Below are positions 33,827 to 58,424 of a stretch of 64,000 nt of DNA, piece by piece. Origin of the DNA: Rotaria sp. Silwood1 (Eukaryota; Rotifera; Eurotatoria; Philodinida; Philodinidae); contig CAJNOP010000004.1 of NCBI GenBank assembly GCA_905250075.1, positions 3,413,479 through 3,477,478 on the forward strand, written 5' to 3'. Every line of letters begins with the position of its first letter. Within the stretch, counting starts at the first letter, position 1. Made by a program: the position numbers and the translations under genes. The notes below the pieces were generated by a model. The model had not been told where the DNA came from. It saw nothing but the letters and a program-made list of their open reading frames with translations, and ran no database searches.

Positions 33827-35178
33827 ATGAACATGGATCAAAACATTCCTACATCTATTAGTAATAATAAATTTCAAATACAAATCAATCATGATTATGA
33901 TGATGGTAATGATTTAATAAAATCTCATCATTTGAATCAACATCATTCATTTCGTTTAACATCATTAATTTTTCCAGTTTTATTAAGTTTAATTCTCATT
34001 ATGGGTGCTTTACTTTTAATTATTAGTATTACTCGACTAAATACATGTCGTCAACAACGACTAGAACAAACTGAAGCACTTCTAGGATATAAACCAGATA
34101 GTCATATAAGTCAAAACAAAAACCAGAAAACAGTATTAATTTTTCATATCATATAATAATTTATTTCTTTTTTTTTTTTTATAGATGAAAACATAGTTAC
34201 CATGTAATAAAACCAATATATTATCATCATATGTATGTCCAATTACATTTATTCATTCATTATCAAATCCATTTCATTGTATTCCAAATCATTCACGCTG
34301 TCTTAAGTCAGGTCAACATAATTTACATTGTAAGTATTATAATTTAGTTGATCCGATTTATTGTCGTATTGTAACACGTCATTGGATTGAAAATGAATTA
34401 AAAACTGAACCTATAGAACGTTTTCATAATCCAATAAAAAATCATTTATTATAATATACATGGATGGATAATTTTAATCATTAACTAGAACGTTTACTTA
34501 TTGATAAACACTCAAAATGAGTATCTATTTCTAAGTCTCGATAGACGAATTGGCATTACTATTCAAGAACAAGCTCATGATTATTTATTAAATGAACGTT
34601 GGACAAAAATTAAAATAAATACAACACGACAACATGTTGTTTACACACAATTAGATCCACAAACATATACAGTAAACAAAAAAAAGAAAAAGAAAACTTA
34701 TAAAGAAAAAAGAAAATATTAATTTTCAGTTTTCTTTTATATAGTGCTCGTATATCATCAGTATATGATAATGGTTCAGTAATCTAAGGTTTAATTCATA
34801 CTTGTCCAAGTTTATCAATAGTTCCACCATATTTTCATGGTGTTGCTTGTAATGATATTTTTGTTTTATGGAGAGATTTTTCATAAACTTCAATTCAACA
34901 ACAAGAAAGTTGGGCAATAATACGACATAATTATGAATTAATTAAACCATGTTTACCTGTTTTATTGGATCCATTTCATCGTTATTATTCATTATATGAT
35001 AATTTAATGATTAAAATTAAAGATTTAAATGGTAATATACTTGCACAATTTTTTACAGATATTAAACAGGCTACAAGATTTGAATTTCTCGATCAATGTA
35101 GTACAATCTAGATAGCTAATCAGACACATATGCAAACATTTCATTCAACTAATGATCAAATATGGCTTGATTTTTAGG
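33827..35178 (+). pseudogene. Decayed host gene encoding a single-pass membrane protein
   Basis: The first 97 codons or so are open: a polar N-terminus (MNMDQNIPTSISNNKFQIQI), one strong membrane helix (LTSLIFPVLLSLILIMGALL) and a basic, glutamine-rich start to the next segment. That is a type II layout. A probable intron follows (acceptor TTTTTTTATAG near 34183). Downstream sequence still has codon-like composition (CRIVTRHWIENELKTEPIER; HDYLLNERWTKIKINT; PFHRYYSLYDNLMIKIKDLN) but is broken by at least seven stops and at least two frame changes, for example stops at the end of KNHLL near 34453 and at 34488-34490. The stops are of all three kinds, which argues against code reassignment. I do not recognise the family. 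It may be a duplicate with an intact copy elsewhere. Confidence 0.7.
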
Positions 35179-36417
35179 CATTTTATTATTTCATTCGGTT
35201 TATTTTTGATAAATTAAGTTTAAACAAAATTTTTACTTTTTTTTCTTCATTAGAATAAAAAAAAAACATTTAAAAAAATAGATTTGTCAACATCAATTAA
35301 CATATTAGTTACAAATGAGTGCGTGCTTGAATACTTGTATATTTATAACATTTTTATGATGTGCGAAATATAAGCTGTCGTACTGTTTTACCTACATATC
35401 TGGTTACCTTCTTAGTTTTTTTCTTTCATGGCTGTTTTTACATCAATATTCCTAATTTGAATCACACACTACACTAGTCATAGGAGTGTATTGTTTTAGT
35501 GCATGATTTCTCATATAAAAAAAAAACAATTATTCTGATGGCATTCAAAGACAACAATCGTAAATAATATACAAAGCTACGTATTACTTCTCAATAGACA
35601 TATGCAGGACGTAGGAAAAGAGGAAACCCTTAATACCCACATCTCAAGATGACATTAAATGCTCTTTTTCCAAAAATAAATATTTCCGAAAAAGAAGAAC
35701 TTATTAGAATAAAAAAAAAAAGCTTGATAATTTTTTAAAATAATTATATCTATAAATGAATAAATATTTAATAAATATTCGTTTACTTTTAGAACTTTAG
35801 ATATCTTTTTTTTTTATCTTACATAACAAAACAGAAGCAAATATCAGTTTAAAGTAACCAGAGATGTTACCTTTTTGAAGGACAAAATTTGTCTATTTAC
35901 ATTTTTTTATCTTTCATGAAATTTTGTTAATAGAATAAAAATATATTTAAACAATTGGAGTTTGTTTTTTTCTTTTGATTAAAATTAGAAATATATTTCT
36001 GTTATGATGAAAGACAAAATCAATGTTTTATTGCATCTATGAATATAATTCCATCTATAGTAGGAATGTTTACAATTAAGAATACTAAAGAGTGAAATAC
36101 ATATTCGTACAGCTCACACATAATGTATGAGTTTATATTTATATATATTTTTTTTCTCTCAAATAATACCTATCGTTAGAAACCTGGTTATTGTCAATAT
36201 TTGAGGCTAAGCCTCCTATTGTGAGCAATTATTTGTGCAAAATTTATTTTCACCATCAACGAAGCCTATTTATGATTTGAGATCATACTCATAAACAAAA
36301 ATAGACAGAAATAGAAAAGCAAAAAGAGACTACGAAGTAACGAAATTGAATTGAAGAATAATAAGCACCGTCAAAAAAAAAACAAGAAAACAAAAGAAAA
36401 AAAACAAATCAATGGTA
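35179..36417. other. AT-rich intergenic stretch
   Basis: Includes the 3' flank of the OSBPL2-like gene on the minus strand. No gene or repeat recognised. Confidence 0.35.
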
Positions 36418-39400
36418 CTAATAGATATCTGGACAATTGGCCCAATTTCGATGCCAATATTTTTCATTTGATATCCATACATCTTGTCCTGTTACTGAAT
36501 GTTTTATGAGACGAAACCATCTAATATATTCAGAAAAAGAGAAAACATTAAGTGTTTAATATTCTTCTAACATATGAAAGAAAAATTTATACCTCGGTTG
36601 CCATTCTTCTCGACGTTTTTCCATTGTTCGTCTTGTGGCACGTTGTTTTTCTTCAAGACGATCTTTTTCTTGCCCAGCTAAATCAATATCACCTTCTTCC
36701 ATTTTACGAATATCTGGACGAAATCGTGAATCAGTTGGTGGTAATGGTGGTCGTGTTTTTTTATCTTCTTCTGTCCATTGATTAAGCGCCATAGTAAACA
36801 ATGAGAAATTATAATACTATTAATAGAAAAATCATAGATATTATTTTTGATTTATTCATATGAAAACAAAAATATATCTTTACTTGTGATGCATATTCTA
36901 ATTTTGGCATAATTCTCCAAAGTGTAAGTGAATTTGGTGGAAGATTAAGTTGTTCATGTGATGGATCAACTTCAGGTAATTCTTCATCTAAATCTGTACT
37001 ATCAATATCATTAGGTGTTGCTGTTGATGAATTCATTGTTTGTTGTTGAGGATATTTTGATGAATTTTTTATTTCTTTTTTTTGTTGTTTTAAAAATAAT
37101 TCAAAACGATCCATATCTATGGAATATAATGAATCTGTCCAATAACCATATAAACCACGTACTTTACGTTTTCTAATTAAAAGAAATCATATATATGTAT
37201 ATTAATACTTATAATTAAAATATCAAAAAAAGAAGAGCCAATCTAATATCTTACTGTGAATCATAAATATAACCTTCAACTTTATGTAATTCTTTTGATG
37301 ACCATGAATATGGTTTAAAATTTAAAATAGCTTTCATTTTATTTGAATGATTAAGTATTTCCATAGTACCATGCTTTAATTAAAGAAACAAAAGAAAATT
37401 TTTTTTTTGTTTTTTAAATCAAAATATATTCGTACATATTCAAACCAAAGTCGTCCAACAACAATATTATGAATTGTACATGTTACACTTTCCCATGTAT
37501 AAATTTCTTTATGTCTAAAACACACACCAAAGAAAAATATTTTTATAATGAATTTCTTTACATGCGTGTGTTGTTTTCATTTACCGTTTAAGTTCAAGTG
37601 TTAATAAACCTTTTGGATTAACTTCCATATTTTTAACAGCAAATCTTGCTTTAGGTAAAATACTACCGTAAAATCGCCATCGATCACCGTTATCTTTTGA
37701 CTCACATGTAAATGCACTAACTGGTGGATGATGACTTACTTGTTCACTCATATAACGAAATGGTAAATCATCACTAATAGATGAAAAATAAAATACTTTA
37801 TTTAGTTAAAATTGTTTTAAAACTAACTGAACAAATTCATATGTTTCACCCAGTAGTGGATTAAATGGTTTTGATAAACGATCAATATTACTTGATATTG
37901 ATGATACAGCAAATGCTGCGACATACTTTTTGATAAAATAAATTCAGTAAAATAAAATATGATAAATATATAGGAATAAATATACCTGCATTCGCATTAT
38001 TGGGTCAGTACATTCATCGGCTCGATCAAGTAAATATGAATAAAGCACATTTTCCGTAAAACGTTGAAGAAATGAAACCGGTTCATTCCACACTATCGGC
38101 ATTGATATTTTCGATAATTCCTAATAAATTAAAAGACATGATTTCTTTGTTTTTTTCTTAATATTGAAATGTAATTTTTAACAATCGTCTATAATCAAAA
38201 TAAAAAAAAAGAATAAATGAAGCTTCGAGATTTAATTCATTCGGTTTATATTGAAGAGTTTTGCCATTGTTTTTCATCATAGCAAAAAAAGAATTCAATA
38301 GTAATCATTGACAAATTATTAAAAAAAAAAAAAAGTAATAACAGTATTGTGTTCTCGTTAAGTGATTTCCTGTTGATGAATGAAATTTTCACACAACACT
38401 AACAACAGTAGGTTCCCAAGTGATAAATCGCTTTTAAGCTGGAACTATATTTAATTAATACGATCTGTTGTGAGCTGGTAAACACTGTAGAATGATTCGA
38501 ACTACTGAGCCTTACTTTCTGAGATATCAAGTTATTAGAAAGCTTTTGTCTTGCTGGACATTATTTTGCAAGCAAAATCATATACTCAAATTTCGACCTG
38601 AAACTTTGCCCATATAAAGACGCCGATTAAAGTAACTGGTGGAAAAAAAGTTCCAAATTTTTTGACTAAGTCTCACCAAGATACGAATTTTCTAAAATAT
38701 CGGCACATTGTCATTGTTATCGTAAAAAAATTTCGATATTTTACAATATTCATATCTTAAAGAGACTTTATAAAAAATTCAGAAATTTTTTTCTACAATC
38801 TATTCTAATCGGTGCATATAACCTAGACAAAGTTTCCAGTCAAAGTCCATTGAAAACTCGTTATCTCAGCAATAAAAATCTGGTAGCTCGAATCATTCAA
38901 GAGTATTTACATACTCACTAAACGTTATCGATTGAATCAAGTCCAGATTTAAAAGCAATTTATCATTTGGAGACTTTCTTTCGTAAGTAATACGGTCTCT
39001 ATCAGAAGTAATCTTTTTCAAACTGAATAATCTATCGATCTCAAGTTAATTCGAAGTTGTTAATCTCTAAAAACTTAAAGCTACTTGATGAAGTCAATGG
39101 AATGTTAATGATACCATAATATTTATTGTCATTGCTTATTCTTAATAAAAAAAAATATATTATGCATTCAATGAGATAATCTATTATCGTACAACAATAT
39201 TGAATCATAGTCGAACTATACTCAAAACTTGTGCATCAATATGAATCTTTTCAATTAGAGTTACATGAACCGAGATATTTCTAGGCAAAAATTGAATTAT
39301 ATCTCGAAACTTAATATTATCTTTTTAATTAACAGATAATTTTATTTATGTTACATTAAATTATTTACTTTTCCAATACATTGCTTAAGTATACTCCAAA

Positions 39401-39599
39401 TACTAATTTGTGATCGATCAAACATTGGTGCAGGAAGTTTAGTTCTAAATAAAATAATAAGCAAAAACGAAAGAAAGTGAATTTTTCTTTCAGAATAAAA
39501 ATTCTTTTTTCTTTTTTTTTTTTTTTAATTAACTAACAAATACAAATCTTCAACATACCTTCTTCCATTGTTCTTTATTGTAAGAGATACTCTCTCCAT
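36418..39599 (-). CDS. OSBPL2: Oxysterol-binding protein-related protein, OSBPL2-like (short ORP), 10 core exons
   Basis: Exons in transcript order: 39559-39599, 39369-39444, 37986-38120, 37828-37925, 37585-37773, 37436-37514, 37255-37373, 36884-37172, 36593-36816, 36418-36520. They sum to 1,353 nt (450 residues). The product is a cytosolic lipid-transfer protein made almost entirely of the OSBP-related ligand-binding domain, which exchanges sterol or phosphatidylserine against phosphoinositides at membrane contacts. Landmarks in order: [32 protein letters not shown], the family fingerprint [12 protein letters not shown] with its paired histidines, [33 protein letters not shown] and the ending [13 protein letters not shown]. 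There is no PH domain or FFAT motif, and the length is close to short human ORP2. The Met at 39599 gives an open start, but a better N-terminus probably lies in a distant exon at 42207-42249; if that exon is used, the exon here begins at 39589 and the protein has 461 residues. Confidence 0.92.
38411..38978. mobile_element. Inverted-repeat MITE, family X copy B (OSBPL2-like intron)
   Basis: Lies in the 1.2-kb intron between exons 37986-38120 and 39369-39444. The left arm AAGTGATAAATCGCTTTTAA pairs with the complement of the right arm TTAAAAGCAATTTATCATTT, and AATGATTCGAACTACTGAGC pairs with the complement of the AGCTCGAATCATT region. It shares the terminal motif and inner blocks with copy A at 17898-18362. 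Confidence 0.65.
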
Positions 39600-42206
39600 A
39601 TGTATTGAAATAATAAAAGAAGTAGTTGTGTAAAAAAAGGCAGAAGAAAATGAAACTTTCTACAAATTGATTTTATTGTAAATTACATACTATTTATGAC
39701 CGAATCAAATGTACTTTATCACTGAATATGTTAAGGTCGAATAAGAATTAAAAAAAGCACGAATTTACTTGTTCTTATATTCACTCCTCTTTTTTTTTGT
39801 ACTTTGAATGAGGTTAGAATTCATAGGTTGTTTTTTTATGCATCGATTTATTTGTTGCCTAATCATTTGAAAGAAAATGTATGCAATGACTTGGTTTTTT
39901 TTGTCTTATTGAATATCAATTGATTAAAGAAAAGCGACAATATTGTCGCAAAAGACTAGATGCTTGCTAATTTATATAGTCCTATTTTCTCTTTATTTTG
40001 ATCACGCCACCTATTCAAATTTATGCGTTGCGTCTAAGCACAGCGTCAGAAAAAAGAAAAAAAAATGTGTTAGAAAGAGAAAGATAATATATGAGATGAT
40101 TAGAAAGAGTGTTACTTAGAAATGAAAGAGAAATGAGAAAAAAGAACTGTCCTTCGAGTCATTTGTAGTGCGAGATGTAAAGAAGAAAAGTTTAAATTAT
40201 GCTCTTAGATTCCACGTACCGACCGAATTGTTGACGAGAAAAAGTATTCCAATTTCGCATCAAATCTCGTTGAATACCAGTGGTATAATGATCCGTATCT
40301 ACGAAATAAAACAAAAATCATTTTTTATTGGTATGTCATATAAAAATTGAATGGTAATCTGGTTGACAATATTTAAATGTATTCAAGTGAATAATAGTTA
40401 ATGACAGCTGTGCATAAAAATAGTTCTCGAAGAATATAAATAATGAAAGGACTCGATCACTTCAAAAGTATATAATAAATATAAATATAGATTTTATCAT
40501 TATGTAAGAAAATATATTTATCATTAATAAAACTTTATAAAATTTCGATATAGTATTTTTAACAATAGAATGATTTATTGTTCATAAAATGCTTTTTGTA
40601 TATAAATATTGATTTTCATTTTTTGCATATGAAAATGATAAAAATGTCATAATAAATAGCTATCGATAGAAGCTAAATTAAAGTCATTTGTTGACTTTTA
40701 TAAATTCGTAAACATCGTCTTTTCTTTTGTAATTTTTGAAATGATTTATAAATGGTTATCACGAAAGTCGTTCATTTCGCTATAGTAATTCTACTGTTCA
40801 AGCATAGCTATTTAATTATTAATAACTTAAAACACAGAATGACGTAGAACTAATATTACAATAACAATAAATACGCCCTTTGACCATTTTTGAAAAAAAA
40901 AACACTCTTGGAAAGTACGTGACTACCACAGATTCTAATTCAATTTAAGATAAAATGTTTTTTTTAAGAGAGCTTTTCTTTCCTTGAGATAACAGTATAT
41001 ATGTAAAATAATAAATGAAATAGTTAATTTATTTTATTAAAACAAATCGAAGTTCTATATGTATTAATAATGTCCTTGTTTTTTTTTCCAATAGACAACA
41101 AAACATTCTTTAGCAAAAATATGATTCATTCTATGATATTAGATATATTAATCTCAACATCAATAAGAATTTGTTCGATTACAATTAATCTCAAAATTGA
41201 CAAATTTTTATGTTTTTTCTCATAATCGCTTTCAGTATTAAAGAACTTGTTTTTGGTATAGAACTAAAAGAAAATAAGAATTGAATTATCAATTCTATTT
41301 ATCTTAAATAATAATAATAATAATATATGAAGATACTTATACCAATATTATCTCTTATTTATATGATGATGACAAATATTTTTCATTTTATTTGACTCAT
41401 CATTGAATTACTAGAATCACAAATATAAAAAAGAAACATCGAGATGATTAACTAAAATATCATCATTTGAAAATAGAATTCAAGCAATACTGTATACGTT
41501 TAATATATGAAATAAATAATAAATTACGAACATGAGAATTCTCATTAACTTAATGGATATTTAGTACAGATTAATCAGTAGTAGTTCATTGTTTTATTGA
41601 CAATATGAATATTATATGACTCAAAAAAAAACAGAAAGCTCACATAATAAACATCAACTCTTTTGGACATTACTTTCAATAATTTCTCTTATATATACAC
41701 ACAAAATATGAAAACAAACAGAACAAATCTCTTGAGAATATGTCTTTGTTAAATGTCCTTAGTGAGTCTAATTAATATTTCTTTTTCTTTGTAACTTTGA
41801 TAAATAAAATCGAAACTCAGAGGAATTTATACAAAGAAATAATTATTATAAAACTCTACAAAATTATTAATAATTGTTAAAAATAAACTAAAAAAAAAAT
41901 ATATATATGTTTTGTAATTTCAATAAATATTTTGAATTCTTTTTTACATAATAATGACTATATAAGAGAAAAAAATTTGTTTAATTATTATATAGAATAA
42001 AAAAGTATAGAATGTCTTTACTTTAGATGTTTATCTGGTGTATTCCTATTAAATAAATACTGGTTTTATATTAATATTTACTATCTCGGAAGAACAACAA
42101 AATTATCATTTTCAAATAGTTGATTCAATATCATATGAAATGTAAGAAAAAAAAACCCGAAAGAAAAACGAAAAAAAAAAAAGGAAAATTTAAAATCTTT
42201 CGATAC
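39600..42206. other. Probable first intron of the OSBPL2-like gene
   Basis: AT-rich, with no recognisable gene or structured repeat. If the exon at 42207-42249 is real, this is a 2.6-kb intron; otherwise it is intergenic. Confidence 0.4.
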
Positions 42207-42249
42207 CATTAGCATCATAGAACTCATCATCACTATTATTGTCAGTCAT
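42207..42249 (-). CDS. OSBPL2: Putative first coding exon of the OSBPL2-like gene
   Basis: Reading the minus strand from 42249 gives MTDNNSDDEFYDAN plus one base, followed by the donor GTATCG. Human ORP2 starts MNGEEEFFDAVTG, and an acidic stretch ending in EF(F/Y)DA is common near the N-terminus or linker of ORPs. The exon ends in phase 1. The downstream exon can be entered in phase through the third of three AG dinucleotides (exon from 39589), giving [20 protein letters not shown]. The phase match and motif are supportive; the weak choice among three AGs is not. Confidence 0.55.
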
Positions 42250-44902
42250 TTTCTTTTTATTGTAATTTGTTAGATTAAATCTAAATAACAATAATGAATG
42301 ATATTATTTTAAAAAAAAAAAGCAATTTTCTTTTGTAGTTTTTCACTTACATTTATCAGATAAATTTACTAGAAAATCTTCCTATTGATGAAACATAATA
42401 ACATTAATTAAAATAAATAAATCTAGAAATTACAAAGAAAAAAGAAAGAATGTGTTACTTTTTTTCTTTTTTTTTTTGGCTATACTTAAAAAAGAAATTA
42501 TTTCGAATGTTTCACCACTGTCAACGTGGTTTTAGTGTGAGCTTTAAAAAAATGAGTGAGAGAAAGTGTTCTCTTACGTTGTTTTTTTTTTTTTTTGTTT
42601 CCTTTTTTTCTTGTTGCTGCTATCTTTTATCATATGCTGACATTAACATTCACTTTTTTCTCTTTTCGTCATCAATGGACACATTGTATTTTGGCAATGT
42701 CAATGAATGTTTGTGGACAACAGACAAAGGTGATATGTAAATATAACCAAAAAATAGAGAGATTCATTATGTGATGAAAGAAAAAGAAAGAAAGAAAAAT
42801 TATATTCATGTTTTTTAGTTGCTGTTAAGTTTTCTTTTGTTCTTCTTCTTCCTCTCCCTTTTTTCGTTCGATTGAACGCAATTATAGTCAGAAGGATCAA
42901 CGATCGGATTGAAACTATGTAAGAGTTTAACAAGGAGAAATTCATTATGCACGAGAACTTCTGTTCGTATGTTTACATTACACATTTATACGTAAAACAT
43001 GATATTTTCTTATTCAATATGAAAAAAAAAAAAGATAAATTAGGAAAAATTAGCTTAAAGATTTTTGTTTTTCTCTATAATCTTGTATCAGTTGAAAATA
43101 GTTGGTGAATAATAATTAAATAAACAATTACAATTGACAGATGTCATATCAATTAGAGGGAAAAAAAGAACAATAAAGAAAGAATGCCCAAACATAGACT
43201 TTTCCAATACATGTTGTTGTTAACACACACTAGATCTAATGAAAAATATAACAAAATTAATCAATGTATATAGATAGTCTCTTGAGTTTTATATGAAATA
43301 GAAATTGTAGCACTGCCTGATTCTTTATATCAAAGTTTATATATATATATGCAGTATTTGAAACGGAAAATTTTGACTGCTTCTTCGACTAAAACTTGGT
43401 CAGCTTTAATTGCTCCAGATGGTGTTATCATTATATTTGATAAAACACAATAACAAATAAAAAAGCGTCAAAATTGTGAAACTTTCATTAATTCTTAAAC
43501 TTTTTAATTATATATTTTGTCAAGTACGAGAACAGCATCAGACTACCCTAGCAGACAAACATTTTCAAAAACGCGTTTAAACGCACAAGAAAAGGGCTTA
43601 AAATTCATAAAAAGTGGACGTGTTTGACTCACAATCACGGTTCCCGACTGTCAGCGAAAAACGACCACTTTTTTCCTTTTTGTACGTTTAAACGTGTTTT
43701 CAGCAAAAAAACGGTGATAAACACGTGTAAACGCATAAGACGATCATAAAAAGTTGTTATCTTTTTCATACTCATAAATCACAGTCATAATTACAATCAC
43801 AGTTCATGAAAAGGAAAAAGATAGCTACTTTTTATGTTCTTTTTATGTGTTTATACGAGTTTTCAAGCGTGTTTTTGCTGAAAATGCGTTTAAACGCACA
43901 AGAAGGGCAAAAAGTGGTCGTTTTTCGCTGACCGTTGGGAACCACGACTATGAGCCAAACATGTCCACTTTTTATGGATTTTAAGCCCTTTTTTATGCGT
44001 TTAAACGCGTTTTTGAAAATGTTTGTCTGCTTGTGTAGAGGGTTCAACATTGACTAAGTTTCGCTTGAAAAATGTGCAGCTGCAATTACCACAAATATGC
44101 AATCTTTAGTATTGAAAAATCAGGAATCACTGTACATCTCGTAAGATATATTTCAATATGATGAAAACCTTTCAATCTTTCATATTAGTTGTCTAATTAG
44201 CAAATGCTTATTCTATTATCGAGTAATCAATCTTCATAAAATCTTTTAGAAGACTTTTGCTATATTGTATACTCAAAATTATTGGAAGACTCATATTTTC
44301 TATTATCTTTATTATAATATTTACATTTAAGATGTTTATAATAAAAATTTTAAAAATCCAATACTTATTCATTATTAAATAATCAGTATCTAAACAATTA
44401 TTATAAGTACTAAAAATACTGTAGACAGAAGACATGTCTGTTTTTTTTTTCTATTTCCATTAAAAACATTTTTTTTACATTATACTATCTAATTTCGACA
44501 TTTTGCTTTGAATGCGTCATTATTTAAATTAAAATTTGTTTCTTCAAACAAGAAAACAATTTGACAGCTTAGAAACCTTATTTAACAGTTAAAAGGATTC
44601 GAACAAATCTACGGTCTGTTCTGAAATTAGAAAGCAAAAGATGACGCTCTATTCTGATTAGTATATATTCCAATAAATTTTTATTTTTTACTTCAACAAC
44701 CAATAGAACTATCGATGACAAATAAAATGAATCAGTATGACAGAAAAATGAAGGAAAAAAAGGAAAAAAAAATTTTTTTTTCAAAGAAAGAAACACGAAA
44801 TTCTTTTGTTTTTTGTCTACGTTGTTATTTGTTTTTTTTTCAAGATTGTGTCTTTTATTATGACAAATGGCTTGAGAATCGATTAAAAAGAAAATCAACA
44901 CC
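42250..44902. other. Intergenic region between divergent OSBPL2-like and USP32 genes
   Basis: Holds the likely promoters of both genes, which point away from each other, and the palindromic element at 43552-44029. The T-rich frames near 42450-42770 are composition artefacts. Confidence 0.4.
43552..44029. mobile_element. Palindromic MITE with CAGACAAACATTTTC termini
   Basis: A 478-bp element that is a diverged palindrome around about 43790. It starts CAGACAAACATTTTCAAAAA and ends in the complement (TTTTTGAAAATGTTTGTCTG). Both arms repeat the short palindrome GCGTTTAAACGC and share TAAAAAGTGGAC blocks. No coding capacity. A target duplication is not clear: the flanks read CCCTAG on the left and CTTGTGTAG on the right. 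Confidence 0.75.

Positions 44903-58424
<13,522 letters not shown>

Noticed and set aside
33827-35178. Stop-codon reassignment as an explanation for the broken frame
   Set aside because: All three stop codons occur in it, with frame changes as well, and the other genes in the window use stops normally.
43552-44029. CRISPR-like array suggested by the repeated GCGTTTAAACGC words
   Set aside because: Spacing is irregular, the words are mirrored around a centre, and the genome is animal. A MITE explains it.
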